A stretch of DNA of 54,297 nucleotides from Bacillota bacterium (GTDB taxonomy: Bacteria; Bacillota; Clostridia; Lachnospirales; Lachnospiraceae). The stretch covers positions 1 to 54,297 of the forward strand of contig JAEXNR010000040.1 of assembly GCA_023439505.1 (NCBI GenBank). Reading direction: 5' to 3'. Under the pieces are notes generated by a model that was given only the letters and a program-made list of their open reading frames with translations, ran no database searches and was not told the origin of the DNA. Positions within the stretch are counted from its first letter, which is position 1, and every line of letters starts with the position of its first letter. The position numbers were made by a program, and so were the translations under genes. Shown in pieces: positions 47,508 to 54,297 of this stretch.

Positions 47508-48218
47508 TCATGCTCCCTTTTTGCTGAATGTTTCTTCTAATAACCGGAAGAACTCCAAAGAGTTGCCGGTACGCTTACCGCCGTTGACAATACCAACAAT
47601 ATAAGGATCCGACGCATCCCGCGTATTTGTAAATATTTGATCCAGATAGATTCCGTATGCCCCGCGATTGCCCGGGTCATCCTTCAAATCAGTGACATAA
47701 GCATAGTCCTTGAAGAAATCATTTAGATCCGAAGGCAGATAATCTTCTGTTTTACTGAATATACCGTTATACGCATAGTTCTCAAAAAGCGATTTGGGAG
47801 CAATCAAAACATCAATCTCTCCAACAGCCAATCGTGTCATAACTACCTGTACCATATTAATATCATCCGGTGTTGAAAAGAAGATGGAGGTATCGAATAC
47901 GACTTCCTGCGTCTTGGGATCAATCTCCATTCGCTCCGCCAATTCCTGCTGAAGTGTCTGAATCTCCTGATCATCAATCGTATTGTTTAATATGGAAATG
48001 TTTAATTGGGATACTGGATTGGGTGTTACGATCCGGTAAATAATATATACAATGATTGAAATTCCCACGATGATTGCCAGAGCAATTAATTTGTAATAAT
48101 CATAGAGATATTGCAGTTTTTTCTTGAAAGGAAGATCATGAAGTTTTTCCTTCTCACTTTTTTGGACTCTGGGCTGATAAATTTCAGCTTGATCATCAAG
48201 TTTAGCGTGTTTTGGCAT
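47508..48218 (-). CDS. membrane-anchored protein of unknown function with an extracytoplasmic domain
   Basis: The 236-aa protein starts behind GTGAGGTAATATC. A charged cytosolic N-terminus (1-50) is followed by one membrane segment (about 45-67, LIALAIIVGISIIVYIIYRIV). The rest (about 70-236) would be outside and is rich in acidic residues. Segments such as LNISILNN, EIDVLIAPKSLFENY and GAYGIYLDQIF resemble uncharacterised Lachnospiraceae proteins with a substrate-binding-protein-like fold; this is weak. Function is unknown. It stands alone, convergent with asd. Its leader holds an 8-bp inverted repeat (48268-48292). Confidence 0.75.
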   Translation of the reverse strand: MPKHAKLDDQAEIYQPRVQKSEKEKLHDLPFKKKLQYLYDYYKLIALAIIVGISIIVYIIYRIVTPNPVSQLNISILNNTIDDQEIQTLQQELAERMEIDPKTQEVVFDTSIFFSTPDDINMVQVVMTRLAVGEIDVLIAPKSLFENYAYNGIFSKTEDYLPSDLNDFFKDYAYVTDLKDDPGNRGAYGIYLDQIFTNTRDASDPYIVGIVNGGKRTGNSLEFFRLLEETFSKKGA

Positions 48219-48569
48219 GATATTACCTCACTTATTCTTGTCATTGCTTAAATTTCTTTTAGTGTCCATGCGTGCTACTTGCTCGCACGCATAAATTCAA
48301 CGTGTGAATTAGTTTTTATCATTCACAAGACATTGAAATTATTCTATCATATATGATGCAAATAAAAAAGAAAATTTCCATAAAATTTATTCGCCAGGTA
48401 TTTCATGATATTTTAATATTTGGAGTTTCAGTTTACTTTCACATCTGCATTTTACAAAGAAGAATCAAGGGATATTTATTGAATGCAATATATGACAAAA
48501 TTACCCATTATCTTATTGATAAATGGAATTAAATGATATATAATTACATAATAAGTGAGAAAATAAAAT
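48219..48569. other. AT-rich spacer with a leader hairpin
   Basis: atgcgtgc (48268-48275) and gcacgcat (48285-48292) form a perfect 8-bp inverted repeat in the leader of the minus-strand gene. Beyond 48340 the DNA is very A/T-rich with no supported gene. This is the start of a patch lower in GC than its flanks that extends to about 49150. Confidence 0.5.
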
Positions 48570-48665
48570 ATGAAAAGAAGAAATAATGAGTCAATGTCTA
48601 TAACAACATATTCTCCTGGCTCTGCTTTTGCTATATTTGTGTTTATGCTTTTACATGGGTTGTAA
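48570..48665 (+). CDS. possible 31-aa hydrophobic peptide
   Basis: A short frame starts MKRRNNESMSITTYSPG and ends in a hydrophobic stretch (AFAIFVFMLLHGL). The ribosome site is weak (AAGTGAG, 11 nt upstream). It could be a small membrane peptide or chance; AT-rich DNA here yields few long frames. It lies 58 nt before the split gene at 48724. Confidence 0.3.
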   Translation: MKRRNNESMSITTYSPGSAFAIFVFMLLHGL

Positions 48666-48723
48666 TGCTTTATTAAAAATTAGTTTTGGATTATCATAGA
48701 TGTTATATGAAATAAGGAGTTAC

Positions 48724-49142
48724 ATGAGAAAAACAAACAAAAGAGAATTAATTTATTTTATATGTTTTATCATTATCATTTTAATAATTATTTGTTTTTT
48801 TATTTAAAATATAATAAAAATATTAAAAGTGAGCATATGAATGATATATTCAATGAACAATTAGAATCAGATGTAAATTCAATAACACTTCTATATGGTG
48901 GCAAAAGAGAAAAAATTTCATCAAAAAGAGATATAAATAAATTCTTCAAGCTCATGAGAAATACTAAGTTAATAGAATTTAATACGGATAATATTATTTT
49001 TTGGGGTATGCTTTTAGAAATTAATACGAATAATACCTCAATTTATATGGTATGCTATGATACAAAAATTGTTTATAATAACCGGCATTATTATATTGAT
49101 AAAGATTGTACGAATTCCATTAGAAAAATTTTTGGTAAATAA
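48724..49142 (+). pseudogene. membrane-anchored small protein split by a -1 shift at a T7 run
   Basis: A 27-codon frame starts at ATG 48724 behind a strong site (ATAAGGAGTTAC). It encodes a basic start and a membrane helix (FICFIIIILIIICFFI), then stops at 48805-48807. The next frame, open to 49142, encodes a soluble domain (NDIFNEQLESDVNSITLLYGG onwards). T7 at 48795-48801 is read T TTT TTT in the first frame, the classic -1 slippery layout. A -1 shift there joins them into one 139-aa protein with an N-terminal anchor, which neither part makes alone. It could be a mutated gene, slippage-controlled expression or programmed frameshifting. I do not recognise the family. An internal ATG at 48837 might allow separate translation. 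Confidence 0.6.
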
Positions 49143-49631
49143 TAATAATTTTCACACTTCCAAATATGACGGGCCTCTGAGCTTCTGGCACGAATAATTG
49201 GAACGTTGATCCGGGGCAAGGCCATTTCTTAGTGGGTCTTGCCCATGATTGTTTTTACATTGTACCAGGTACCGATACTTTCATTCTTTACAAGCTGATG
49301 AACTCATTTTATTCATATTTATGACTTTTCCATTTTTCTTATCAGGGATATCAATCCGTTTTCATATTATCAAACAAAATCGAACGCTGATCTAAATGGC
49401 ATGGGGGCTATTCCCATCAGCCCTCATCAGCATTATCTTTGCATTCATATCCTTGTTATGCTATACTTAAGTTCAGTAAAAATTTAACGTGGCGCTTATT
49501 TAGAAGGCTAAGGAGCGGCTGCGGCAAAAGCCGGATAGGTAATCGGTTTGGTTCTGATAGGACTTCTGATAGGACAAATCATCGGTATTCGGAGAAAATC
49601 AGAGGATAAAAAAAGAGAGGTAGCGCAAAAG
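49143..49631. other. 489-nt spacer with a possible terminator
   Basis: gggcaag (49214-49220) pairs with cttgccc (49238-49244), followed by a T-rich stretch (gattgttttt), a candidate terminator for the split gene. A short direct repeat (ttctgatagga, twice at about 49552-49574) precedes the TraB gene. A TTG-started frame from 49548 runs into that gene, but a signal peptide supports the later start. I see no other gene. Confidence 0.45.
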
Positions 49632-51062
49632 ATGAAAAGAAGAATTCTATCAATTATTTTATTGACAATGATGGGGCTTATGTTATTTGCTCCAGCATCA
49701 GTGAATGCAGCAGAGGTCTCCTCACAGAAGGATATTGTTGTTGATTCCTATGCAATCCCGGACCTGGTTTATGGAGACACCTATGGAATATATCCGTTAA
49801 CCTGGTATGCGAAGGGGCTGACTAAGCCTGTGACAATCAGTAATCTGGAGGTATTATTCGCGGGATTAAGAAATAAAATTTTAGATTCGGGGGAAGTGAT
49901 TCATACAAAGGATGTATTACCTGACGTGAAGGAAGCCATGACGGTGGAAGAGGTAATCCATGCTTATGGGATTATTCTCTCAAATTATAAATATACGAAG
50001 GATATCTATGACATAAGTCCGGATTATTCCGTTGAATTTATGAAAAAGCAGGGTGTCTATACCGGAAAGAATGGTGAACAGGGGCTTAAGGAAAAATGTT
50101 CCTTAGAACAGGCTATGGTTATGGCAACAAGGATCGTTACTTATGTTTATCACTCTCTGGATGCTGCAAGCAAGGGCTTTCTGTGGCAGGTAAACGCCGG
50201 GAATAATACAGTTTATCTGTTGGGATCAATTCATGTGGCATCTCATTCGATCTATCCCTTTGGTCAGGCGATATTGGAGGCATATCAGAGTGCGCAGGCG
50301 CTGGTCGTAGAAGCAGATATTTATAATCAGAGGGAGATGGCAGCCTATAGTAGACTGGCAGTCTATACTGATCAGACTACACTGAAGGATCATATTCCTG
50401 CAGACTTGTATCAGAAGACGATAGAGATATGTACCAAACTGGGGATTTCAGAATCAATTGCAGCCTATATGAAACCATGGTACTTATCTTTCGTATTTGG
50501 CAATTATGCCATAGCCGGAAAGGATGAATCAGATGAACTGGTAGCAAACCTGGGAATTGATATTAGCTTTTTAAATGATGCTCATACGAATCAGAAACCA
50601 ATCCTGGAAATCGAAGGGCTGTCACAGCAGGCAAAAATCATCGATGGTTTTTCCGGGGGATTACAGGAATATCTTCTGGCAGACAGTATTCATGCTGTGA
50701 ATCTCTTGCTGGGGGAAAGCACCTCCCCGGATATGACGGATCAGAATGACTTGACAGACAGAATGCTTGCGTGTTGGCATGACGGTAATGTAGATGCCTT
50801 TCGTATGATGACCCGGACAGGGGGAACAGGAAAAGACAATGAGACGGCAGCGTTTGATGAGACAATGCAATATCTGAAAGAATATCAGGATAAATTAATT
50901 CATCAGAGAGATGTGGGTATGGCTGATTATATTGATAAACTTTTGAATACCCAGACGCCTCATACCTTCTTTGTCGTGGTTGGAGCAGGTCATTTTATCA
51001 GCGATTACAGTGTTCTGGATATTTTGAAGGAAAAAGGTTATGAGATAACCCAAATTAAATAG
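49632..51062 (+). CDS. TraB/GumN family protein, secreted
   Basis: The start at 49632 (MKRRILSIILLTMMGLML) gives a typical signal peptide with a cleavage site after VNA (about residue 26); GAGAGGTAGCG lies upstream. The 476-aa product has a roughly 160-residue N-terminal part without a recognised domain, containing two SLH-like helical stretches (for example LEVLFAGLRNKI), and the TraB/GumN domain (about 190-475): VNAGNNTVYLLGSIHVASHS, ALVVEADIYN, ILEIEGLSQQ and GAGHFISDYSVLDILKEKGY. The GxxH and GAGH motifs resemble Tiki-type metalloproteases, so an extracellular peptidase is possible. Function is otherwise unknown. The CPBP gene follows 95 nt later. Confidence 0.88.
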   Translation: MKRRILSIILLTMMGLMLFAPASVNAAEVSSQKDIVVDSYAIPDLVYGDTYGIYPLTWYAKGLTKPVTISNLEVLFAGLRNKILDSGEVIHTKDVLPDVKEAMTVEEVIHAYGIILSNYKYTKDIYDISPDYSVEFMKKQGVYTGKNGEQGLKEKCSLEQAMVMATRIVTYVYHSLDAASKGFLWQVNAGNNTVYLLGSIHVASHSIYPFGQAILEAYQSAQALVVEADIYNQREMAAYSRLAVYTDQTTLKDHIPADLYQKTIEICTKLGISESIAAYMKPWYLSFVFGNYAIAGKDESDELVANLGIDISFLNDAHTNQKPILEIEGLSQQAKIIDGFSGGLQEYLLADSIHAVNLLLGESTSPDMTDQNDLTDRMLACWHDGNVDAFRMMTRTGGTGKDNETAAFDETMQYLKEYQDKLIHQRDVGMADYIDKLLNTQTPHTFFVVVGAGHFISDYSVLDILKEKGYEITQIK

Positions 51063-51157
51063 AAATTCGAGTTGCACAAACGGGATACCATCCACCGGCA
51101 ATGAATCATTGATTCTCCGGCATCCATGACAGGAATTTGAGTAAAAAGGAAAGGAAG

Positions 51158-51934
51158 ATGACAACATTGAAAAAACTTCTGATGTGTCTATACGGAATAC
51201 TCATTGTTTTTGCTGCAATGGGAATACAATTAGTGGTCTTTGGTATGATGGAATACCCATTTATCTTAGGCGGCAGACCTGTCACAGATGAGGTGAGGTA
51301 TCTTTTCTCTGTAATCGGCATACTGGTATGCGGTATTATATTTTTCCTATGGTATAGAGGGACAGTCGGAGGGGAAGACAGAATAAGTGTCCGAAGAATT
51401 CTTGGAGGAAGAAATCTGTTATGGATCATTGCACTGGGGATTGGATGCCAATTTCTGGTATCCGGTTTGCTCAGTCTGATACAGCCCTTTTTTGATGAAA
51501 CCTTCTCCGATTATAATCAAACCATAGATAATTTGTTTCGCGGCAATATCATTGTTGTGGTTATCTTAACTGTAATTATTGCACCTATTACGGAGGAATT
51601 AATATTTCGGGGAATGGTAATGGGCAGTTTAAAAACGGTAATCTCTTCATTGGGCGCCAATATATTTCAGGCCGCTGCTTTTGGACTATATCATATGAAT
51701 CTGGTTCAGGGAATCTATGCTTTTATTTTGGGATTGATTCTGGGATCTATGGCTTTGAGATTTCATTCTGTGAAAGCCTCTATACTGCTTCATATGGCAG
51801 TGAATGCCAGCGCGTACCTGTTGATGATCCTCCCCTCCCATAATGCGACCCTGGTACTGACCATCGCAATCGGAACGATCCTTCTGGTTGCAGGTCTCAT
51901 GGGATTACGAGAGAGAAACTTAATCGATCTGTGA
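51158..51934 (+). CDS. CPBP-family intramembrane glutamic protease (CAAX-like)
   Basis: The start is ATG 51158 after AAAGGAAAGGAAG; a TTG seven codons earlier is unlikely. The 258-aa protein has six to eight membrane segments. Catalytic motifs of the Abi/CPBP family are present: Glu146-Glu147 and Arg151 in TEELIFRG, and His179 in FGLYHMN. Family members process prenylated or other membrane proteins or protect against bacteriocins. No bacteriocin gene is adjacent. A purine-rich repeat tract begins after its stop codon. Confidence 0.92.
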   Translation: MTTLKKLLMCLYGILIVFAAMGIQLVVFGMMEYPFILGGRPVTDEVRYLFSVIGILVCGIIFFLWYRGTVGGEDRISVRRILGGRNLLWIIALGIGCQFLVSGLLSLIQPFFDETFSDYNQTIDNLFRGNIIVVVILTVIIAPITEELIFRGMVMGSLKTVISSLGANIFQAAAFGLYHMNLVQGIYAFILGLILGSMALRFHSVKASILLHMAVNASAYLLMILPSHNATLVLTIAIGTILLVAGLMGLRERNLIDL

Positions 51935-52000
51935 AAAAGAGAAGATAAATAAGAAAGATAAACAGGAAAGATAAACAAGAAAGACAAACAAAAAGGATAA
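51935..52000. other. A/G-rich leader of the repeat tract
   Basis: Directly after the CPBP stop the plus strand becomes almost entirely A and G (units like aagataaacaagaaagac). There is no open frame of note. It passes into the 55-bp repeats. Confidence 0.5.
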
Positions 52001-52213
52001 GAATGATGGTAAAGACAGGAATGATGGAAAAGGATATGAACCATGGTAAGGATAGGAATGATGGTAAAGATAGGCATGATGGAAAAGGATATGAACCATG
52101 GTAAGGATAAGAAGAATGGTAAAGATAGGAATAAAAATGAAGATAATAAAGATATGAAAGATATGAAAGATAAGAAAGATAAGAAAGATAAGAAAGATAT
52201 GAAAGATAAGACA
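52001..52213 (+). repeat. purine-rich tandem repeats: 55-bp units, then 9-bp units
   Basis: Two near-identical 55-bp units (52001-52055 and 52056-52110) and a partial third (52111 onwards) are followed by six 9-bp units (gatatgaaa/gataagaaa, 52151-52204) and a degenerate seventh. The 55-bp period is not a multiple of three, so successive copies change frame and the array is not a simple coding repeat. A 48-codon Lys/Asp-rich frame (52076-52222) exists but has no good ribosome site. The array may be a slippage-prone minisatellite. Confidence 0.85.
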
Positions 52214-52222
52214 GGAAGATAA

Positions 52223-52750
52223 GAGAGTTAATTTTAACTTGATTTTTTGGGTATTATAATATAAGATAAAGCTGTAATAAAATTATAAATTAAAATACCT
52301 TTCATCAGCAGGAAATTATGAATAATCAATTTCGGGGTAAGTACTATCGTACTCTGTTACCAGAGACGAAAAGGAGATACCTGTTACTGTGATTTTCTGA
52401 AGAGGAAGAGGATTTATCATAGGTTTACCGAATGGTCTTGACCCATAAGCAATAGCGGCAGGAACGAATAAGGCAGGTTTTACCTGGTGAGATTTCCGGA
52501 TCGAAATTTAGGTCCGGCTGTAACGGATCGCAGAAGATCGCTGATACATATGCCTTGAATTTTGGCGTAGAGTGATACTACTGATTCTATTTCTGTTACG
52601 GCTCAAATGTCAGTTCAAAAATATGCGCCGCTATGCCAGATCGAGAGATTGGTTTAACGGCGTATTTCTTTTGATAAATCAATAGCCCCGACAGAAACCC
52701 GGTTTAACTGTGAAGGTGTATTTTAAGAACAAAAATAAGGAGGATTATTG
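52223..52750 (+). promoter_or_regulatory. long structured leader before the ECF gene, riboswitch candidate
   Basis: A TATAAT at 52255-52260 could start a leader of roughly 480 nt. It contains several possible hairpins (such as gtagagtgatactac at 52566-52580 and a tccgga/tccgg pairing near 52500) and a terminator hairpin (52621-52670), then 80 nt to the start. Terminators just before vitamin transporter genes usually belong to riboswitches. I compared the sequence with the TPP, FMN, cobalamin, THF, lysine, SAM and preQ1 consensus cores, and the T-box, from memory and none fitted. The ligand is therefore unknown. Confidence 0.45.
52621..52674 (+). terminator. terminator hairpin in the ECF gene leader
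   Basis: atgcgccg (52623-52630) pairs with cggcgtat (52658-52665, one G-U). An inner ccagatc/gattgg stem can form, and a T-rich stretch (ttcttttg) follows. It lies 80 nt upstream of the start codon, so it is a premature terminator in the leader rather than the end of another gene. Confidence 0.65.
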
Positions 52751-53368
52751 ATGAAAACAAAAACTACCTTTGGAACAACGAAAATGGTGCAACTGGCACT
52801 GCTTACAGCAATTATATTATTGATGGCGTTTACGCCCATCGGGTACATTAAGACCTTTGGTCTGGAAATTACCTTAATTGTTATTCCTGTAACAGTTGGA
52901 GCAATTGTCCTGGGACCGGTCAGCGGAGCAATTTTAGGAGGAATATTTGGCATTACCAGCTTTATACAATGCTTTGGATTGAGTCCCTTTGGAGCAGTTT
53001 TATTGGGGATCAGTCCGCTGGCAACATTTATTACATGTATGATTCCCCGTGTACTGATGGGATGGGTGACGGGATTAATATTTGCCGGACTGAAAAAGAA
53101 CGGCAGCTTGAAGAACTTATCGATTGCCATTACATGTCTGATTGGACCATTACTAAATACGATACTGTTTATGATTACACTTTTGATATTCTTCTATCAG
53201 AGTGACTTCATTCAGGGAATCGCAGAAAGTCTGGGTACAAACAATATATTTGCTTTTGTACTTGCATTTGTCGGAGTGAACGGATTGGCAGAAATTGCAG
53301 CATGTTTGGTCATCGGAACAGCGGTTGCGAAAGCCCTGGATGTGATTCTGGTTAAGTATGACAGATGA
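52751..53368 (+). CDS. ECF transporter S component, PanT-like (pantothenate)
   Basis: The start is ATG 52751 after AAGGAGG; a TTG just before it is not needed. The 205-aa membrane protein has six hydrophobic segments. The pattern TPIGYIKTFGLEITLIVIPV, GAIVLGPVSGAILGGIFGI and IPRVLMGWVTGLIF fits COG4684 (PanT), the substrate-binding S component that pairs with shared EcfA/EcfA'/EcfT modules. None of these is encoded here, as is usual for group II ECF systems. Pantothenate is the best guess and agrees with coaX in the same window. Other small vitamins cannot be excluded. The leader contains a terminator. Confidence 0.85.
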   Translation: MKTKTTFGTTKMVQLALLTAIILLMAFTPIGYIKTFGLEITLIVIPVTVGAIVLGPVSGAILGGIFGITSFIQCFGLSPFGAVLLGISPLATFITCMIPRVLMGWVTGLIFAGLKKNGSLKNLSIAITCLIGPLLNTILFMITLLIFFYQSDFIQGIAESLGTNNIFAFVLAFVGVNGLAEIAACLVIGTAVAKALDVILVKYDR

Positions 53369-53382
53369 AATCAAAAAAGTGT

Positions 53383-53411
53383 TTGACATGTGGTTATTCC
53401 TATGCTATATT
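53383..53411 (+). promoter_or_regulatory. sigma-A promoter of infC
   Basis: TTGACA (53383-53388), a 17-nt spacer and TATATT (53406-53411). Predicted initiation at about 53418 gives a leader of nearly 290 nt. Confidence 0.85.
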
Positions 53412-53417
53412 GAATAA

Positions 53418-53691
53418 GTGTGATTGTTGTTTCGGCAATAATCATGAAGAAGAGTATCCATCTCTCACCCATAGCGTAGTTTCAGTACAGTGAACGGGTT
53501 ATAGTAAAGAATACCATTTCAATTATTTCAATAAAAGAAATAATAATGTTATTAGACTTACAGGTGGATAATCTTGGTTATCCACCTTTTTTTGTCTATA
53601 TGAAATAAGTCAGACGGTCTGATATATTTGAGATAGGATGTAGGGTCAGATAGTCGGAAGTTGAAACTGGAAATGAATGAGTTAAACCTAT
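53418..53691 (+). promoter_or_regulatory. infC leader with internal terminator (L20-leader-like)
   Basis: The leader contains a terminator (aggtggataa 53562-53571 with ttatccacct 53578-53587, then six T) and a short palindrome (TCAGACGGTCTGA, 53610-53622). In Bacillus the infC-rpmI-rplT leader is an attenuator bound by ribosomal protein L20, and this leader has the same position, length and terminator. That identity is from synteny; I could not verify the L20 site. Confidence 0.65.
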
Positions 53692-53705
53692 GGAGGTGCA
53701 GTACT

Positions 53706-54212
53706 ATTAGCGATTTAATGATTAATGAACAAATCAGGGACAAAGAAGTTCGCCTGATTGGTGAAAGCGGAGAGCAGCTTGGTATTATGTCTGCAAAAGA
53801 TGCAATGAAATTAGCAAAGGACGCCAATCTTGACTTAGTCAAAATTGCTCCTACAGCGAAACCACCAGTTTGTAAAATTATCGATTACGGTAAATACAGA
53901 TACGAATTAGCAAGAAAAGAGAAGGAAGCCAAGAAGAAACAGAAGGTTACCGAAGTGAAAGAAATACGTTTATCTCCCAATATTGATGATAACGATTTAA
54001 ATACGAAGGCAAACCAGGCACGTAAGTTTATTACGAATGGTGATAAAGTTAAAGTGGCATTACGTTTCCGTGGCAGAGAGATGGCTCATACATCATCTTC
54101 TAAAGTTATACTGGATAATTTCTATGCTAAGCTCGAGGATATTGCTGTAGTAGATAAACCGGCAAAGCTCGAAGGAAGAAGTATGATTATGTTCTTATCA
54201 GAAAAACGTTAA
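53706..54212 (+). CDS. infC: translation initiation factor IF-3, with AUU start
   Basis: A GGAGGTG at 53692-53698 lies exactly 7 nt before ATT 53706, while the first in-frame ATG (53718) is too far from it. An AUU start is known for infC in several bacteria, where IF-3 discriminates against its own start codon. The 168-aa product has the N-terminal domain (INEQIRDKEVRLI, LVKIAPTAKPPVCKIIDYGKY) and the C-terminal domain (RLSPNIDDNDL, RFRGREMAH). IF-3 binds the 30S subunit and proofreads the start codon. rpmI follows just beyond the window. Confidence 0.93.
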   Translation: MSDLMINEQIRDKEVRLIGESGEQLGIMSAKDAMKLAKDANLDLVKIAPTAKPPVCKIIDYGKYRYELARKEKEAKKKQKVTEVKEIRLSPNIDDNDLNTKANQARKFITNGDKVKVALRFRGREMAHTSSSKVILDNFYAKLEDIAVVDKPAKLEGRSMIMFLSEKR

Positions 54213-54282
54213 AATACTAAATATTACACAGTTTGAACATCTGCAGGCAAGTCTTATGCAAGTGTCCGCTGTATTAATTATT

Positions 54283-54290
54283 AAGGAGGA
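54283..54290 (+). promoter_or_regulatory. ribosome binding site of the next gene (rpmI expected)
   Basis: AAGGAGGA ends 7 nt before the window ends. In Firmicutes infC is followed by rpmI and rplT, so the gene whose start codon lies just outside is most likely rpmI (L35). The 70 nt between infC and this site hold no other feature. Confidence 0.7.
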
Positions 54291-54297
54291 AATATCA

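Noticed and set aside
51790..52077. 95-codon antisense frame over the purine-rich tract
   Set aside because: Its composition mirrors the A/G repeats (Phe, Leu, Ile, Ser, His); there is no ribosome site.
52001..52213. CRISPR-like array
   Set aside because: Units are contiguous without unique spacers, are not palindromic and have no cas genes nearby.
53418..53691. T-box before infC
   Set aside because: No T-box core sequence is present; a ribosomal-protein (L20-type) leader is the better fit.

Overview
The window looks like a chromosomal segment of a low-GC, spore-forming, anaerobic member of the Clostridia, most likely family Lachnospiraceae. The basis is strong Shine-Dalgarno sites (AGGAGG), AT-rich spacers full of intrinsic terminators, an alpha/beta-type SASP (spore DNA-binding protein), Lachnospiraceae-type uncharacterised families (HAAS/DUF1700, DUF4364, DUF1385), a tig-clpP-clpX-ysxC block, an infC leader with an AUU start, and no respiratory genes. 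Assignment below family level is not possible from what I can see.

Layout. 0-0.9 kb: a tRNA array (Asn, Glu, a degenerate tRNA-like element, Met, Asp, Val, Leu, Arg) closed by a terminator. 1.1-6.2 kb: a HAAS-domain membrane protein, a soluble PAS-type hybrid histidine kinase and a Cache-type chemoreceptor. 6.6-8.6 kb: a Ser/Asn/Thr-rich small protein behind a sigma-G-like promoter, a rhodanese and a THUMP rRNA methyltransferase. 8.7-12.3 kb: a monoglyceride-lipase-like hydrolase (minus), then amidase, rdgB and yfcE-like phosphodiesterase. 12.4-13.7 kb: a second tRNA array (Pro, Gly, Arg, His, Gln, Lys, Leu) behind a consensus promoter. 13.8-17.8 kb: an epimerase-like protein and a Ktr potassium system with one KtrB and two tandem KtrA paralogues, preceded by an extended -10 promoter and an immediate terminator. 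18.0-22.3 kb: a cysteine- and proline-rich choice-of-anchor-A protein with no signal peptide (possible spore-surface structural protein), a DJ-1/PfpI protein, an AGCS alanine/glycine symporter and the SASP. 22.5-28.1 kb: glmM, tig, clpP, clpX, ysxC. 28.1-30.8 kb (minus): malic enzyme, radical SAM protein, DUF4364 regulator. 31.3-37.3 kb: rho, rpmE, then a DUF1385-prmC-prfA-trmH operon. The 3' end of prfA is duplicated and split by a 50-bp inverted-repeat element. 37.7-42.4 kb: NfeD/SPFH pair, LTA-synthase-like sulfatase, patatin. 42.4-47.4 kb: argF with an ARG box, two small proteins, coaX, dusB, asd. 47.5-49.1 kb: a membrane-anchored unknown (minus) and a very AT-rich patch with small ORFs, one of which appears split at a T7 slippery run. 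49.6-53.4 kb: a TraB/GumN protein, a CPBP protease, a purine-rich repeat tract, and a long structured leader with a terminator ahead of a PanT-like ECF S-component. 53.4 kb to the end: infC with its leader, running into rpmI.

How the genes fit together. Most of the content is housekeeping: translation (tRNAs, infC, prfA/prmC, rpmE, trmH and THUMP methyltransferases, dusB), protein quality control (tig, clpP, clpX), envelope synthesis (glmM, amidase, LTA synthase) and transcription termination (rho). Pantothenate use is represented twice, by coaX and by the PanT-like transporter. Sporulation is represented by the SASP and, by inference, by the Ser/Asn/Thr-rich protein and the cysteine-rich choice-of-anchor-A protein. 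I found no CRISPR array, rRNA operon, prophage or complete insertion sequence. The least explained parts are the choice-of-anchor-A protein, the 48.3-49.1 kb AT-rich patch, the prfA-tail insertion, and the leader before the ECF gene.
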